DNA from: Linum tenue
Lineage: Eukaryota > Streptophyta > Magnoliopsida > Malpighiales > Linaceae
DNA length: 64,000 nt
NCBI GenBank assembly: GCA_946122785.1
Contig: CAMGYJ010000008.1
Location: 53,640,963 to 53,704,962 of the forward strand
Direction of reading: 5' to 3'
Shown in pieces: positions 43,232 through 56,166 of this stretch. The position numbers and the translations under genes are program-made. Within the stretch, counting starts at the first letter, position 1. Each line of letters starts with the position of its first letter. Below the pieces are notes generated by a model that was not told the DNA's origin, made no database searches, and saw only the letters and a list, made by a program, of their open reading frames with translations.

Positions 43232-46200
43232 ATGGAAGTAGAAGGAAAGACGACGCCGTCGAGGTTCAAAAGGATATGCGTCTTCTGTGGCAGCAGCTCA
43301 GGGAAGAAAGCCACCTACCAGGAAGCTGCGGTTGAGTTAGGCCAGGAACTGGTAATTTCATATCCCTTGTTTATTTTGTTTCTTTCCCAACTCCCATTGT
43401 CTTTATTATGCCGTATTGTATTCAATTGAAAGCCACGGTTTGGTTGGTATGGTACCCATTTCTTCCTTCTTCTCTTGCGTCGGTCTGTTTGATCCTTGTG
43501 GTGCAATGCAATGCAATTGCGGATCATATATATATATACGGACGCAATGAAGAGAGAAGAGGAGATGTGGGTCTTCAGTCCCTACTTTGTTTCAGCCCGT
43601 AGAAATAGAAATTGGGTCATTTTCGTTTTTGGGACCGGCCAGAGCGTTGGCAAACACAGTTCTAAGCGGACCTTTTTTGTAACCGTATCTGTTGGTCACA
43701 AAAGGGTCTTTCTTTCTTTCTTTCTTTCTTTAGCGTAGTGTTCAGTTTCGTTCCAATATTGTTGGTGGTGATGAGAGGAAGCTGCGGGAGGCAGAGGTTT
43801 CTGGAACAACGTGGGGCTTATGATTGGCGAGCCTAGGTAGGTAATGGGAGGAAGCGAAGTAAGGCGAATAGGGAGGGAGGAGGCCGGGCGGGGAATTTCC
43901 TTTCCTTTACTTTCCTTTTTTGTTTTTGTTAATTTTTTTTATTTAGTGTTTTTGTTTTCTTCTACTAAAGTTGAGGCACGAAGGGTGCTTAGGAGCTAGC
44001 TGTAAGAGGCCTGTCAGTTGAGCAGCCTTCTTGCATGATCCTTTCCTTCCTCTCATAATTCCGTTTCTCTGTTTTATAACTTTTCGTGATGGATGGATCG
44101 ATCAGATTAGATCCACGCTTTAGAAGAAACATAATTAATTTGATATTAATTAACCAAAATAAGTATGTATTGTTAATTTAATTATTATTATTACATACGA
44201 ATGAATGAATACGAGAGCAGAGCAGTGTCATTTTTGGTGCCACTGCCCTGGCTCTAGTGTAGGGAACCAGACGTGCTGCCCTTCCATCCCATGATGGGTT
44301 CTTCTCTCTAGGCGTGGGAGACGGGGGTTATTAAGTTTATGCCCTTTCTCAAACTAATGGGTTTGGTTTTCGGCCTTAGTCTTCTTACCCAATTTCAATA
44401 ATTTTTTAGTGGCTCGATTTCGGCCTAATTTGTTGGTTGGTTTTGATGATTGGGTTAGTGCCTTGTACACGTGGTAATGGTGTGGGTTTCTAGTTTACTA
44501 CTAATATGGAATTTATTTGATCTATGTATCTCTTCTTTTTTTATTATTACTATCATCATATCGATCATTATTTTGGTAATTGTGTAATATTAAGCTTGGG
44601 TGTGGAGTAATGTTTGGTTGGTTTGGATGAAGGTGGAGAGAAGGATTGATTTGGTGTATGGAGGTGGAAGCGTGGGACTGATGGGCCTTGTTTCTCAGGC
44701 TGTTCATGATGGTGGGCGCCATGTTCTAGGGTCAGTTCCCTCTCTCTCTCTCTCTCTCTACCTCTTGAGAATGAGAATGAGAATGAGAATGACAAACAAA
44801 TATAATGATAAAGAAATATAATTACTGTCTGTCCCAAGGAGCAGACCAGGCCATCATTTTAACCCATCCCTTGTCACAGTGAGTTGGGAGTGGGCTTCAA
44901 CTGGAACCATTTGTTTAACATTTTTGTTGCTTCCAAATAGGAACATTTCATTTCATATCATATCATTTCTACAATGCAAAGCATCATAGCTTTTCCCTAT
45001 GAAGGGAGGGTTACGTTTCTTGTTGGAGTCCCCCAAAATTTACACAGAAACGTGCATGCTCCAACTGAGCAAGGAATAGGAAGGGGAACCAGACCAGACA
45101 TCATGGGATCAAATGCCCCTCCCTCTGCAGGCCCCAATCATCTATCTATCTATCTATCTATCTATCTGTGTTTTTTAAAATGGTCTTGTCTTGTGGCTAC
45201 GTTCATTCTCTTTTGGATTTCTTTGGTACTTTCCCCATTCGTGTCTTGAAAAGTCTTGCTCCTTTTAGAACAAAGGCAAGAAGGGTCTATGTCCTTTTTT
45301 TCATGTTGGCAATGAACACATGGCATGGCTGGTTTACACGAATTCAAGGACGACTGGTACTCTACTGTAGAATCATGTAAAAGGCAAAATAAACTTTTTG
45401 GCATTGTCAACCAAATATATACAGAAAAGGAGGCCCTTTTTTTTTGGAAGTATTATTTAATATACACATGTCAACCCAATCCCACATGCCTTTTTTTTTC
45501 CAGAATCTGAAAAAGCCTCGCTTGATGCATGCTCTCATATATTAATCATATTCATTGCCCTCAACTCGTAATAAAAAAAATAAAAACTCTTAATAATAAA
45601 TGCAACCTGCTCACTTTGTTCCCCCCAAGCTTGCCAATTGCATCCCCTAATCTTTTGGCTGTTTTATTTTTTCTTCTTCCTTTTCTGTGCAGAGTTATTC
45701 CGAGGACCCTAATGCCGATAGAGGTACATAGCATCTTCAATATTGGGTTAAGGTTATTACATGAATAACTATTGGTTTGTTAACAATGAAGAAGATGACA
45801 TTTCTCCAAGATACATACATCTTTTTCTAGGTTACGTACGTTAGCTGCTATCTTAATATGTGCAAAAGCCCTTTATCGTGGGGAGTACATTGAATTGAAT
45901 TGGAGAGTAACGTTAGCTTTCCTTCAGTTGCATGGACACTCATTCGTAGGGGTGAGCAACGGGCGGGTTGGATGGGTTTTGGTCTCTAATTGACCCACCC
46001 GCTTACTAGCGGGTTGGAATAAATGTGACAGGCAATCCACCCACATACTTCTGCGGGTTGGGTTGGGTGGGTGGCGGTTGGGTGCGGATCAACCCACAAA
46101 ACCAATTCTCCATTTAGCCATTAAGAAAGTTGACTAACATTTATAATAATTTCATAGCAAATTAGGAGACTGCATCAATAATTTGTGATTTTTGATACAA

Positions 46201-48281
46201 TTAATAATTTATAGTTTGCATCCAAATATTTAATGGTTATTAACAATAATTTGCATACCAATATCCAATATCTAATGAATATTGCACAACACAATAACCA
46301 ATAATAGTAGTAAAAACTATTATTTATTCTCCACCTTTTGAAGTATATGGTCAGACTGTAGTGCAGTTTGAAAATATTATGAATATTCGATACTATATCA
46401 AACAACATTTTTTCATGTAAAAATAGGATGCGGGCCGGGTGATATGGGTGACCCGCAATCCACCCACCACCCACCCACATCAGTGCGGATGAGAGATTTA
46501 CTAATCCGCAATTCACCCACATCAATCACCCACTATGTGCGGATCGGATTATTTACGGGTGAATCGATATCAATCCTTGGATTAACCACCCACGTGCCCA
46601 CCCCTACTCATTCGTACTGATAAGCAAGCAAGTGCCTGAGTTGCATAGTGGCGGGAGAGTAACGTAACATGTCTTGTCTTGCGAAAGCACCAACACACAC
46701 ACGGAAATTAATTAATCATAAATTAGAGGAGTTGTTATTTTAATGAAAAAATTGGGTTTTGGGTTGCAGATAACGGGGCAGTCGGTTGGAGAGGTTAGAG
46801 CTGTATCAGATATGCACCAAAGGAAAGCCGAAATGGCACGCCAAGCCGACGCCTTCATCGCCTTGCCAGGTGCCCCATCCCTCTCTCTATTTACTTTACA
46901 TCATCATTGATTATTATTATTATTAAATTTATTTTATTGACTGATCATGTCACCTGAAAAACCGACAATCTATTTATATAATTACCATGATCAATGGATC
47001 TGTAGGAGGCTACGGAACCCTGGAGGAACTGCTTGAGGTCATTACGTGGGCTCAGCTTGGCATCCATCGCAAACCCGTAAGCTCTCCCCTTTTTCATTAA
47101 TTGCTGCTTTCTTTTCACATAGTCATCCCAATTTTTCTCGCTGCCTTGCTGATGCGAATTCAGTTCAATAGAATAAGTGATCCTAAAAAGCTCTGTTAGG
47201 TGGTCTAAAGTGATCACATGATGTCATGTTGACTGCCTGTCCTCTGATGATGATTATTGTTACATATAATAACAATTAGCCACCCAAAACAACTTAATTA
47301 ATTAGTAATACTTCCTTGAGTACACGGCTGTCCGATCTCTCAGTTGGGCCGCGTTGAAGTCCCCACTTAATTTGGCGTAATTAAGTGATGGATCGTTTGA
47401 CGGCATATCTTAATCATGTTCCACCACATGATTATCAGTTAATTAATCAAATATACTGAAATAATCCATAAAATCAAAGATACGTTTGTGTGTGTGGAAC
47501 GGAATTGGGGTGTTGTGATGGCAAGCGGCAACTTGCGAATCAAACACGTGTCTTGCGCCTTCTCAATTAGTTCGCATGGACAAAAGATTGTAACTTAACA
47601 CACCAAAAGATGTGCATGTTTTTGATTGAATTGTTCGATTTGAATGCGTCGGAATGTTGCTTAGTGCCAATTGATTTATATATTTGATTCACAACTTATT
47701 ATTCACGAATGGGTTTATCGGATCTTCATTGCTGAACGTGATAGGTGGGGTTGTTGAACGTGGATGGATACTATAATTCATTATTGAGTTTCATCGATAA
47801 AGCTATGGATGAAGGGTTCATCTCGCCGATGGCACGTCGCATTATCGTGTCCGCACCAACTGCCAAAGAATTAGTCAGGCAACTTGAGGTACGTACATAC
47901 ACACTTTTAGCTGGTTCATCTCAAACTCCAAGAAACCAATTAAATTAAATAGTGTAAAAAGTGGCTAGTATATTGGCCAACTTGAACTTGGTTTTTGGTC
48001 AAACCCAGCATGGATGGGGTAACAGATCGATGTTGAATGATGTCGCTATAATTCCTACACCATTTCACAATAATTGCTTAATGGCATTAATTAGTTTTGA
48101 GGAAGGAAAGTGGTGTCCCACTCGATCGATCAATTAATTTACTAAACTAGTGTATGTTCGTTGTTAATGCAATTATGATTATCAGGAATATGAACCCGAG
48201 TATGATGAAGTAACAGCCAAGCTGGTGTGGGAGGAGGTGGACCGAAGAAACTACGTGGCCGAACCAGGCGTCGCCACGTGA
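43232..48281 (+). CDS. LOG: LOG cytokinin-activating enzyme, seven exons
   Basis: Cytokinin riboside 5'-monophosphate phosphoribohydrolase: releases free active cytokinin bases from their nucleotides in one step. Exons 43232-43351, 44633-44730, 45693-45723, 46770-46869, 47006-47076, 47745-47888 and 48186-48281 join in frame at GT-AG junctions to 219 residues plus TGA, the usual length. Motifs: [13 protein letters not shown] (residues 14-26), [10 protein letters not shown] near 48, [20 protein letters not shown], then [15 protein letters not shown], which completes the PGGxGTxxE signature split by intron 4, and [17 protein letters not shown]. The Arg of MHQRKAEM and the Glu of GTLEE are the expected catalytic residues. 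No signal peptide, so cytosolic or nuclear. The C-terminus ([16 protein letters not shown]) suggests the Arabidopsis LOG3/LOG5 side of the family, not proven. Intron 3 carries a hAT element. Intact and probably functional. Confidence 0.96.
45144..45168. repeat. ATCT microsatellite in LOG intron 2
   Basis: Six ATCT repeats. A TTTC microsatellite also lies in intron 1 at about 43710-43733. Both are length-variable candidates. Confidence 0.8.
45947..46606. mobile_element. hAT MITE in LOG intron 3
   Basis: 660 bp with inverted ends TAGGGGTGAGCA and TGCCCACCCCTA and a perfect 8-bp TSD CTCATTCG (45939-45946 and 46607-46614), diagnostic of the hAT superfamily. The subterminal regions are rich in GGGTGGGT / CCCACCC motifs. 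No transposase. It lies 223 bp after exon 3 and 163 bp before exon 4 and leaves both splice sites intact. Confidence 0.94.
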
Positions 48282-49366
48282 TGATAATGGCGCCGGAGGG
48301 AATCGGAGGTCGGTCTGGCGTTTTGATTAGCGGAGGGGGTGTTTTTTGGGGCCGGCGGCCGGGTGGCGAATTTGATTACTGCTCAGTACATATTTTGCTC
48401 TTCACACAGGTGCATGTTTGGGATTTGCCACAGAGGGAGGAAGGAAGGAAGGTTGGGTTGGTAGGGAGGTTTGAATTTGATTGATTAATCTGCTTTTGGG
48501 GGTCAGCAATGTAGTGGTGGGGTGAATTAATTAGTCTCTATGATATTGTTAGCGGAAAGGGAGGATGGGAAAGAAAGAGGGGAAGAGTTGGGGGACTGGA
48601 ATCGGAATGGGAATCTGTTTGTCCCTTTTTGCAAGGAATTGAAAAGTAGAGTGATGATAATGGATGTCGACGAAAAGTGGGGAAGCTTCCTTTCCTTCTT
48701 CTTTCTTAATTATGTTTGTTTGCTGTCTTTAATTATTGATATCCATCATCAAGTCTCCGGTGATTGTGATTTGTGAAGCAGGCAAAGGGAAAACAATTTG
48801 AATATCTTTTCCCTGCTCAATGATGAATTGTTTTTGGTAGTGATGGAAAATGGAACTCCAACGGAATATTCTAAATTCCCATATCACATGTGATTAGTTG
48901 ATCGGTAATATGGTTATTATAACGAGAATTTTACAATACTATATAGTATTGGTACTATAAATTTTTGTCTTTACGGTACAACTTAAAATTGTACCTTTAA
49001 CGTTATGGTACAATTTGAATTTGTACCTATACATTTTGTACAAATTCTTTTATGGTACAACTTAAATTTATACCTTTATGTGATGGTACAACTTCAAGTT
49101 GTGAAGTTGTACCATAACATAATTGTACAAATTTCTTTATGGTACAACCTAAACTTATATATTTAATGTTATGGTCTCAACTGGATAGTAGAAGAGAAAA
49201 AGAAGAGTTGCATATAAAGAAAAGGGAAAGTGAAGGAGAGAGAAAGTTAGAGGGAAAGTTGGTTATTGTATTTCTGATACCCATAACAAACTCAAAGGAT
49301 ACCTTAAGTACCCTTTCATAGGTTGATAGCTGTCAACCACTACTTCATTCAACTAATTACAAAGTA
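48282..49366 (+). other. LOG 3' UTR and downstream intergenic DNA
   Basis: 48282 to about 48850 is probably the LOG 3' UTR; no clear AATAAA was fixed. 48950-49175 holds an imperfect tandem/inverted repeat of ATGGTACAACTT...TTGTACC units. No further gene seen. Confidence 0.5.
48950..49175. repeat. ATGGTACAAC imperfect repeat
   Basis: Five or six copies of a 35-45-bp unit of the form ATGGTACAACTTAAATTTATACCTTTA, some facing each other (CTTCAAGTTGTGAAGTTGTACCAT near 49090), so the stretch can fold into hairpins. Origin unknown. Confidence 0.7.
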
Positions 49367-50770
49367 CAAAACTCAAACTATCGAAAAAATACCACTTGTA
49401 TCTTATTGTATCAAATATTTCATTCATGTCCTCAACTATGATACTTTGTGTCATCTGTATCATGTCAATTTCGTTGATCGTTAAAGATATCGGTTGACCA
49501 AACGGTGGTCAACGCGGAGTTGACTTTTGTTGACGTGGCAAAAAATGTGGCTACCACATAGATGCCATGTCACTGACCTCATATTTTTTTTAATTCAAAT
49601 TAAATAAAAATTGAGTTAAAATAAAAAAAAATATAAATTCAATTATATTATTAAGCCAAAATTCTCATTATTCTTCTTCCCTATCGATTCGCCCTCTCTT
49701 TCTCTAAAAAATCTCCAAGCCGATTCCCCTGCTCGTTTTCATTGGACGAAGAAGAAGATCGGAGAGGGAGTCACTTTCTCCTTCCTCTACTCCCCCTTTC
49801 TCCTTTGTGATTTGCAAGGTAGCGAGGCTGAGATTTGCGTTACTGGGTCATATTGGAGTGACGGAGAGAGAGGAGTGCATCGATCGATTCTGATTGCTTT
49901 TGGGTTAATTAATAGGCGCAGTGCTACCTTGAGCTTGTCGAGGGTGATTTGGGGCAGCCTCTCTGCACCGACTCCACTGCTCCACGATCAGCCTCTCTGC
50001 ACCTCAGCAGCACCGATTTCTCCTTCTGGCGCAGCAGCCCCGCGATTATCAGTGATCTCAGTAGTGCTTTTTATGCTGATTTGTCCGAGGAGATGCGCGC
50101 CCGCTTCTTCTCCTCGATGCGTTTCCTCTGACCTTTGTTCTTCTACAACTTCCAACTTTTGGCTTTTGAATTTTTGTTTTATTTCCCCAACTTGTAGAGC
50201 ATAGAATAGACGGGTTCTAGGGAGGATATTTGAACATCGATTCCCGTTCAATCATACCAATAGAACCACAAAGGCGTTGGATTTGATATTTCTGAGTAGC
50301 TAGGTTACGTTTCTGGGTAGCCTCCGCCATCGTCGCCATCCCAATCCATTGCTCTCCCACTTTCTCCATTACTTGCTTGAATCTATTCATGGGAGGAGCT
50401 GGTTAGGGACGAGAAGAGGCAAGAAGTTTCTGTTAATGGTGGTGTTGTCGTTGTTGAGCGGAGTAGCAGCAGGTGCCGTAAAAGGCTCGTTGCTGCCGGA
50501 TCTATGAGAGAGGAAGGGTGAACGGGAGAGAAAGGGTTGAGAGGGTGAATGGTGGAGATGAAACGTTTTTTGTTTTCATTGTTTTTTATTTTAACTTTTT
50601 TATTAAATAAATTAAAATTCCACGTCACCTGCTGACTGGACTTTTTGTTAACAACTAACGGTCAAAACGAGTCAACTTTTAACAGAAAAATTGTTCATGA
50701 CATAAATGGAATATTGAATAAATCGGGATACAATTGAAATTTTTGCGATAGTTCGGGTGTTGTAGTGGTA
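49367..50770. mobile_element. Foldback or Mutator-like element, non-autonomous
   Basis: Long degenerate inverted ends: AAACTATCGAAAAAATACC near 49376 faces GCGATAGTTCGGG near 50743, and both arms continue through ATTCATGTC / GACATAAAT and GTTGAC...GACGTGGCA blocks. The interior (about 49690-50390) is GC-richer and gene-like, with a 130-codon ORF (49812-50204) in one frame and a serine/phenylalanine-rich ORF in another. It could be a captured gene fragment. No transposase and no TSD could be read. MULE is the best guess. Confidence 0.45.
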
Positions 50771-50954
50771 TTAGCCCTTTATTTTTCTATTTGTTTACTA
50801 TCTGCTCTGAATTGTTACAAGTTCCACCCCTTTAGAACAGACTTGGCCTCAAGTATGGAAATCTGAAAATTTCTTCTTCGATTCATCCAAAAACTCCCAC
50901 GCGGCATCCTCTTCCTGCTGGTGCGACTATTGAATCAGAAGCTGCATGACAAAC

Positions 50955-53080
50955 TTATTGTCTTGCGCAACTACCCTTTTGGCCAAAGGAACACTTGTAG
51001 TGTTTTGCATAAAGAGTATTGTCTGAGAATGAAAAGGGTGATTTGGAGAATTTTAAGTGAATGGTTTCATCTGGACTATCGATTAAAATATCACAAGAAA
51101 CCAGGATAAAATTTCCTAGGTAGGCTGAAAATATGGTGTTCACGAGGGCTTGAAAGGTAGCATGAGCATAGGTCAATCCAAATGGCAAAACGAAAAACTC
51201 GAAATGACCATGTTGAGTTCTAAGTGTTGTTTTGTGCTGGTCCGTAGGACACATCCTGATCTGATGGTATCCAGATAGTAGATCTAACTTGGTGAAATAA
51301 CTGGATCCCCTTAACTCATCAAACAAATCTTCTATGACATGAATGAGAAACTTATCTTTAATAGTGATGGAGTTAAGCTGTCTATAGTCTAAATAGAATC
51401 TTGAGGTTCCACCTTTGTTAGCTACTAACAAGACATGTGAAGCCAATGGGCTTTTACTTTTTGAAGCAGTTTGGAGTCTAACATTTCTTGTGCCATTTTC
51501 TCTACTATATCTATATGGGGCAAAGGATATATGTAGTTCGAAAATTAACGTGTTGGGAGTTTGGTTGTAGGGTATGGCATGGTCACAGGGTCTAGAGGGA
51601 GGTAGAGTTGTGGGTTTACCAAACACATTCGAGTACTCTTGAACTAAATGAAGTAGATATGCAGGAATCCCACATGGTCGCTTAACCTAAACAATATTGA
51701 ATAGGTGTCCTGCCCAACCTTGTATTTCTTCTTCAACAACCTTTGAATTCCATGGACAGAAATGATCTTACAAGATCCCACTTCTTGTGCTCCATATAAA
51801 ACCACCACCTGCCCATCGAACTGAAAGAATAGTTGCAACTGCCTATCCATGTCATATATGACCAGATTTAATATTCTAACATCGAATGAAGAGGAATCTC
51901 CTTGCATTTCCCAAGAGAATACTCTGGAAGTGGATTACACATCAGCATTGTTCCATTAGCTAACTTGGTCATTTCCGAGGTAGGCTGAAAATATGGTGTT
52001 CAAGAGGGCTTGAAAGGTAGCATGAGCATTGGTCAATCCAAATGGCAAAACGAAAAACTTGAAATGACCATGATGAGTTCTAAGTGTTGTTTTGTGTTGG
52101 TCCATAGGACACATCCTGATCTGTTGGTATCCAGATAGTAGATTCAACTTGGTGAAGTAATTGGATCCCTTTAACTCATCCAACAAATCTTCTATGACAT
52201 GAATGAGAAACTTATCTTTAACAGTGATGGAGTTAAATTATCTATAGTCTACATAAAATCTTGAGGTTCCATCTTTGTTAGCTACTAACAAGACATGTGA
52301 AGCCAATGGGCTTTTACTTTTTTGATACAGTTTGGAGTCTAACATTTCTTGTGTCATTTTTTCTACTATGTCTATATTGGGCAAAGGATATATGTAGTTC
52401 GAAATTTAACAGGTTGGGATTTTGGTTGTAGGTTATGGCATGGTCACATGGTCTTGAGGGAGGTAGAGTGGTGGGTTTACCAAAAACATTCGAGTACTCT
52501 TGAACTAAATGAAGTAGAAATGTAGGAATCCCACATGGTCGCTTAACCTAAACAATATTGAATAAGTGTCCTGTCCAACCTTGTACTTTCTTCTTCAACA
52601 ACCTTTGAATTCCCTGGACAGAATTGATCTTACAAGATCCCACTTCTTGTGCTCCATATAAAACCACCACCTGCCCATCGAACTAAAAGAATAGTTGCAA
52701 CTGCCCATCCATGTCATGTATGCCCAGATTTAATATTCTAACATCGAATGAAGAGGAATCTCCTTGCATTTCCCAAGTGAATACTCTGGAAGTGGATTAC
52801 ACATCAGCACTGTTCCATAGCTAACTTGATCCACAAGGGAGGAGTTGCTATCACAGTGCACTTCAACTCCTCAACCTTAAACTGATTCTGGAAGGTGTGA
52901 TTGTTACCCGTGTCCATCAATATAAAAAATTTATTTGTCCTTACCCGCCCCTTGCACCACTAGTGAATTAGTCATCCTACCAAGCTGCCACTACACAGAG
53001 CTTGCATAGTCACCACTCCTGGTTCAACCGTCACTTCACCTTCAACCACTTCATCCTCATCATCACTCCAAGGAAGAGGA
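50955..53080 (-). pseudogene. pol: Chromovirus protease-RT fragment with 860-bp duplication
   Basis: On the minus strand, a decayed Reina-like Ty3/gypsy pol. The protease active site LMDTGNNHTF lies near 52900, followed by RT: FYLDYRQLNSITIKDKF, GSSYFTKLDLLSGYHQIRMCP and FVLPFGLTYAHATFQALVN. The catalytic box is destroyed (SCDILIDSP). About 51121-51976 and 51981-52836 are direct tandem copies of one another, offset 860 bp, so part of the RT and the linker upstream of it occur twice. Many stops. Dead. Confidence 0.82.
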
Positions 53081-53099
53081 GCTACCTGATATAAGTCGA

Positions 53100-53460
53100 G
53101 GCTCTAACTCATGGTCTTAAACAATCAGAAATGCAACAAAGATAAATTAGAAGCACAATGATCACAAACATGATAATAACCACAAAAAAATCCACGTGTC
53201 GGGAAGAGGTCCAGGTATACGAAGGACTATAAAGAAAGAAGAAGTAGAGAAGTTGGAGTTTGAAGAACCAATTCTAGGGTTTGTATTTCTAAATAATTTT
53301 TTTGATTACCCTCTAAAAGACTTAGTTCATCCCCTTATATAGGCTACAAAGTTTTTGGTAAAAAATAACAAAGAAACCCGAGTTTGGGTGTAAAATTCAA
53401 ATTATCCGCAAAGGAAACATAAAACTGTTGGCAGCAGCTAGGGGTGAAAAAACTGATCTC
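53100..53460 (-). other. LTR-like remnant between chromovirus fragments
   Basis: On the minus strand this has a TATATAAGGGG box (about 53335), an AAACCCTAGAATTGG leader-like stretch and an AT-rich tail, as a decayed LTR would. It separates the end of one pol (53463) from the start of another (53080). Ends not defined. Confidence 0.4.
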
Positions 53461-53462
53461 CT

Positions 53463-56166
53463 TCACGAATACCCGATCGGGGAATTGGCCTTCAAGGCTG
53501 GGGGAACTCCCTGGACACAATCCCTAATCTCCTCATCATTTACCTGATCGGGTTTTGCACTGCCATGGAAGGGGAATTGGTTTGAAGCAGCCCCAACTCC
53601 TATGATCATCACTTCTCGTCCCACGAACAAGTCGGCCTCCGTTTTGGTGAAGTTCTGGGTCAAAAGCTTGAAGTCGACCCTTGAATGCCTTGGCTTGAAT
53701 TCTAGTGACCGGATCAGGTTCCTCTCGCACAAGAGTTGGAATTGAGATTGCCTTGGTGCTGATGCCCTCATCACCCCCCCTCCACTTGAAGAGGATTTGC
53801 CCTCAAATCTAAGTCGTATTCAAGGACAGGAGCTAATTCAGCAACATCAAACGTAGCAGTCACACCATACTCGCCTGGTAGATCAATCTTGTAGGCATTA
53901 TCATTGATGAGGGCGAGGACTTGAAAGGGACCATCACCACGAGGCAACAACTTGGAACGTCTTTGATGGGGAAAATGTTCCTTCCTCATGTGCACCCAGA
54001 CCGAATCTCCTAGCTCAAATCGTTGAGGATGCCAATGTTTGTTCACGTTATTCAGTATCTGCTTCGTCTATCTCTCTATGTTCAGTCGCCCCTTCTCATG
54101 CAAACCTCGAACAAGCTCTGCTTTCTTCGCACCATCTAAATTCACACGCTCATTGACAGGTAACGAAGATAAATCCAATGGGGTTAAAGGATTAAATCCA
54201 TACACAATCTCAAATGGTGAAAACTTAGTGGTAGAATGAACAGACCTATTATATGCAAACTCTACATGAGGTAAGCATTCTTCCCAAGACTTGATATGAC
54301 TCTTAATGACAACCCTAAGCATTTGAGACAAAGTCCTATTAAGTACTTCAGTTTGGCCATTCGTTTGAGGGTGACAAGTTGTAGAAAACAACAACATACT
54401 GTCAAGCTTACTCCATAGAGTTTTCCAGAAGTAACTCAAGAACTTGACATCACGACCAAAGACTATAGTACGAGGCATACCATGCAACCTAACAATTTCT
54501 CGAAAGAACAGTTCAACTACATTTGATGCATCATCCGTCTTGTGACATAGTTTAAAATGCGCCATCTTTGAAAACTGGTTAACCACAACATACACAAAAT
54601 CTTTACCATTCCTAGTCCCAGGCAATCCATGAACAAAATCCATAGAAATATCGATCCAAGGAGCAGTAGGAATAGGAGAGGAATATATAACCCATTTGGC
54701 TGAACTTTTGACTTGCCTTGGCTGAACTTTCTCCACGTCACACCTCGTGTGTGGCCAATAGAAATGTTATTGGAGGAAGTCCAAAGTCTTGGATACCCCA
54801 AAATGAGCCATGAGGCCGCCACCATGAGCCTCTCTAACCAGCAACTCATGAACCAAGCAGGAGGCACACAAAGTTGGTTAGCATGAAACAAATATCCAGC
54901 AGCTCGCTAATATTTTCCCTCACCATGCTTCTCACAAGCCGCATAAGTCTCACCAAAATCAGGGTCATTGACACACAATTATTTGATATGCTCAAACCCA
55001 ATGAGTCGAGCATCAAGAGATAAAATTAAAGCATACCTACAAGAAAGGGCATCGACAACCACATTCTCCTTACCTTGCTTGTAGAAAATCACATAGGGGA
55101 AGGATTCGATGAACTCCACCCATCGAGCATGTCGTTTGTTCAGCTTATGTAATGCCTTCAAGTACTTTAAGGACTCATGATCAGTGTGGATCACAAACTC
55201 CTTAGGCCAGAGGTAGCGCTGGCATGTTTCTAGAGCTCGAACAAGAGCATAGAGCTCTTTGAGATACTTGGGATAGTTTAAGGCAACCCAATTCAACTTT
55301 TCGCTAAAGAAAGCGATTGGCCTCTTCTCCTGCATCAAAACAACACCAATGCCTACACCAGAGGCATCACACTCGATCTTGAATGTTTTTGAAAAGTCAG
55401 GCCACATCATCAAAGGAGCATGGGTTAGTTTATACTTCAAAAGCTCGAAAGCTTTCTATTGAGATTCACTCCATTGAAAGGTCATGCTCTTTTTAATTGT
55501 CAAGGTTAAAGGAGTAGCAATGGTGCTGAAATCCTTTACAAATCATCGATAAAACCCTGCAATACCATAAAACTCTGAACCTCATTCACATTAGTTGGGG
55601 TGGGCGATGCTTTTGCTTCCTCAATCTTTTTGTCATCCACATCAATTCCCTTCGAACTCACCACAAATCCCAAAATCAGAAGTCAATTAGTGCAAAACAT
55701 GCATTTCTTGAGATTACCATACAATTGCTCTTTTCAAAGAGTCTCCAAAATAGTTCTAAGGTGATTCACGTGGTCATCTAAGTTCTTAGAATAAATCAGA
55801 ATATCATCAAAATAGACCACCACGAATTTTCAAATAAAACCTCTCAAAACATGGTTCATTAATCTCATAAAAGTGCTAGGCGTGTTAGTTAAATCGAAAG
55901 GCATAACCAACCACTCATATAAACCATGTTTCATTTTAAAGGCGGTTTTCCATTCATCACCTTCTTTCATTCAAATTTTATGGTATCCAGATTTAAGATC
56001 TATCTTAGAAAACACACTGGAACCATGCAATTCATCCAACACATCATCCAGTCTAGGAATAGGATGTCGATACTTTACCATGATGTTGTTGACGGCTTGG
56101 CAATCAACGCACATACGCCAAGTCTTATCCTTCTTAGGTATTGACTCGTCTCGAATATCAGAATAA
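53463..56166 (-). pseudogene. pol: Chromovirus RT-RNase H-integrase fragment
   Basis: Minus-strand Ty3/gypsy pol in order: RT (56186 to about 55450; [23 protein letters not shown], and a catalytic YFDDILIYS still readable at about 55813-55799); RNase H (55440-54979; [25 protein letters not shown]); integrase (54891-54068; [23 protein letters not shown], with the middle Asp region altered to FGRDVKF); integrase C-terminus (54046-53771; GDSVWVHMRKEHFP, LLPRGDGPFQVL); and a terminal TRIQAKAFKGRLQAF block. Frames are broken by frameshifts and stops. The C-terminal style suggests a CRM/Galadriel-like chromovirus, distinct from the Reina-like fragment next to it; lineage uncertain. Confidence 0.85.

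Noticed and set aside
48227..48484. 85-codon ORF beginning in the last LOG exon
   Set aside because: Out of frame with the LOG exon, which reads cleanly to TGA at 48279-48281.
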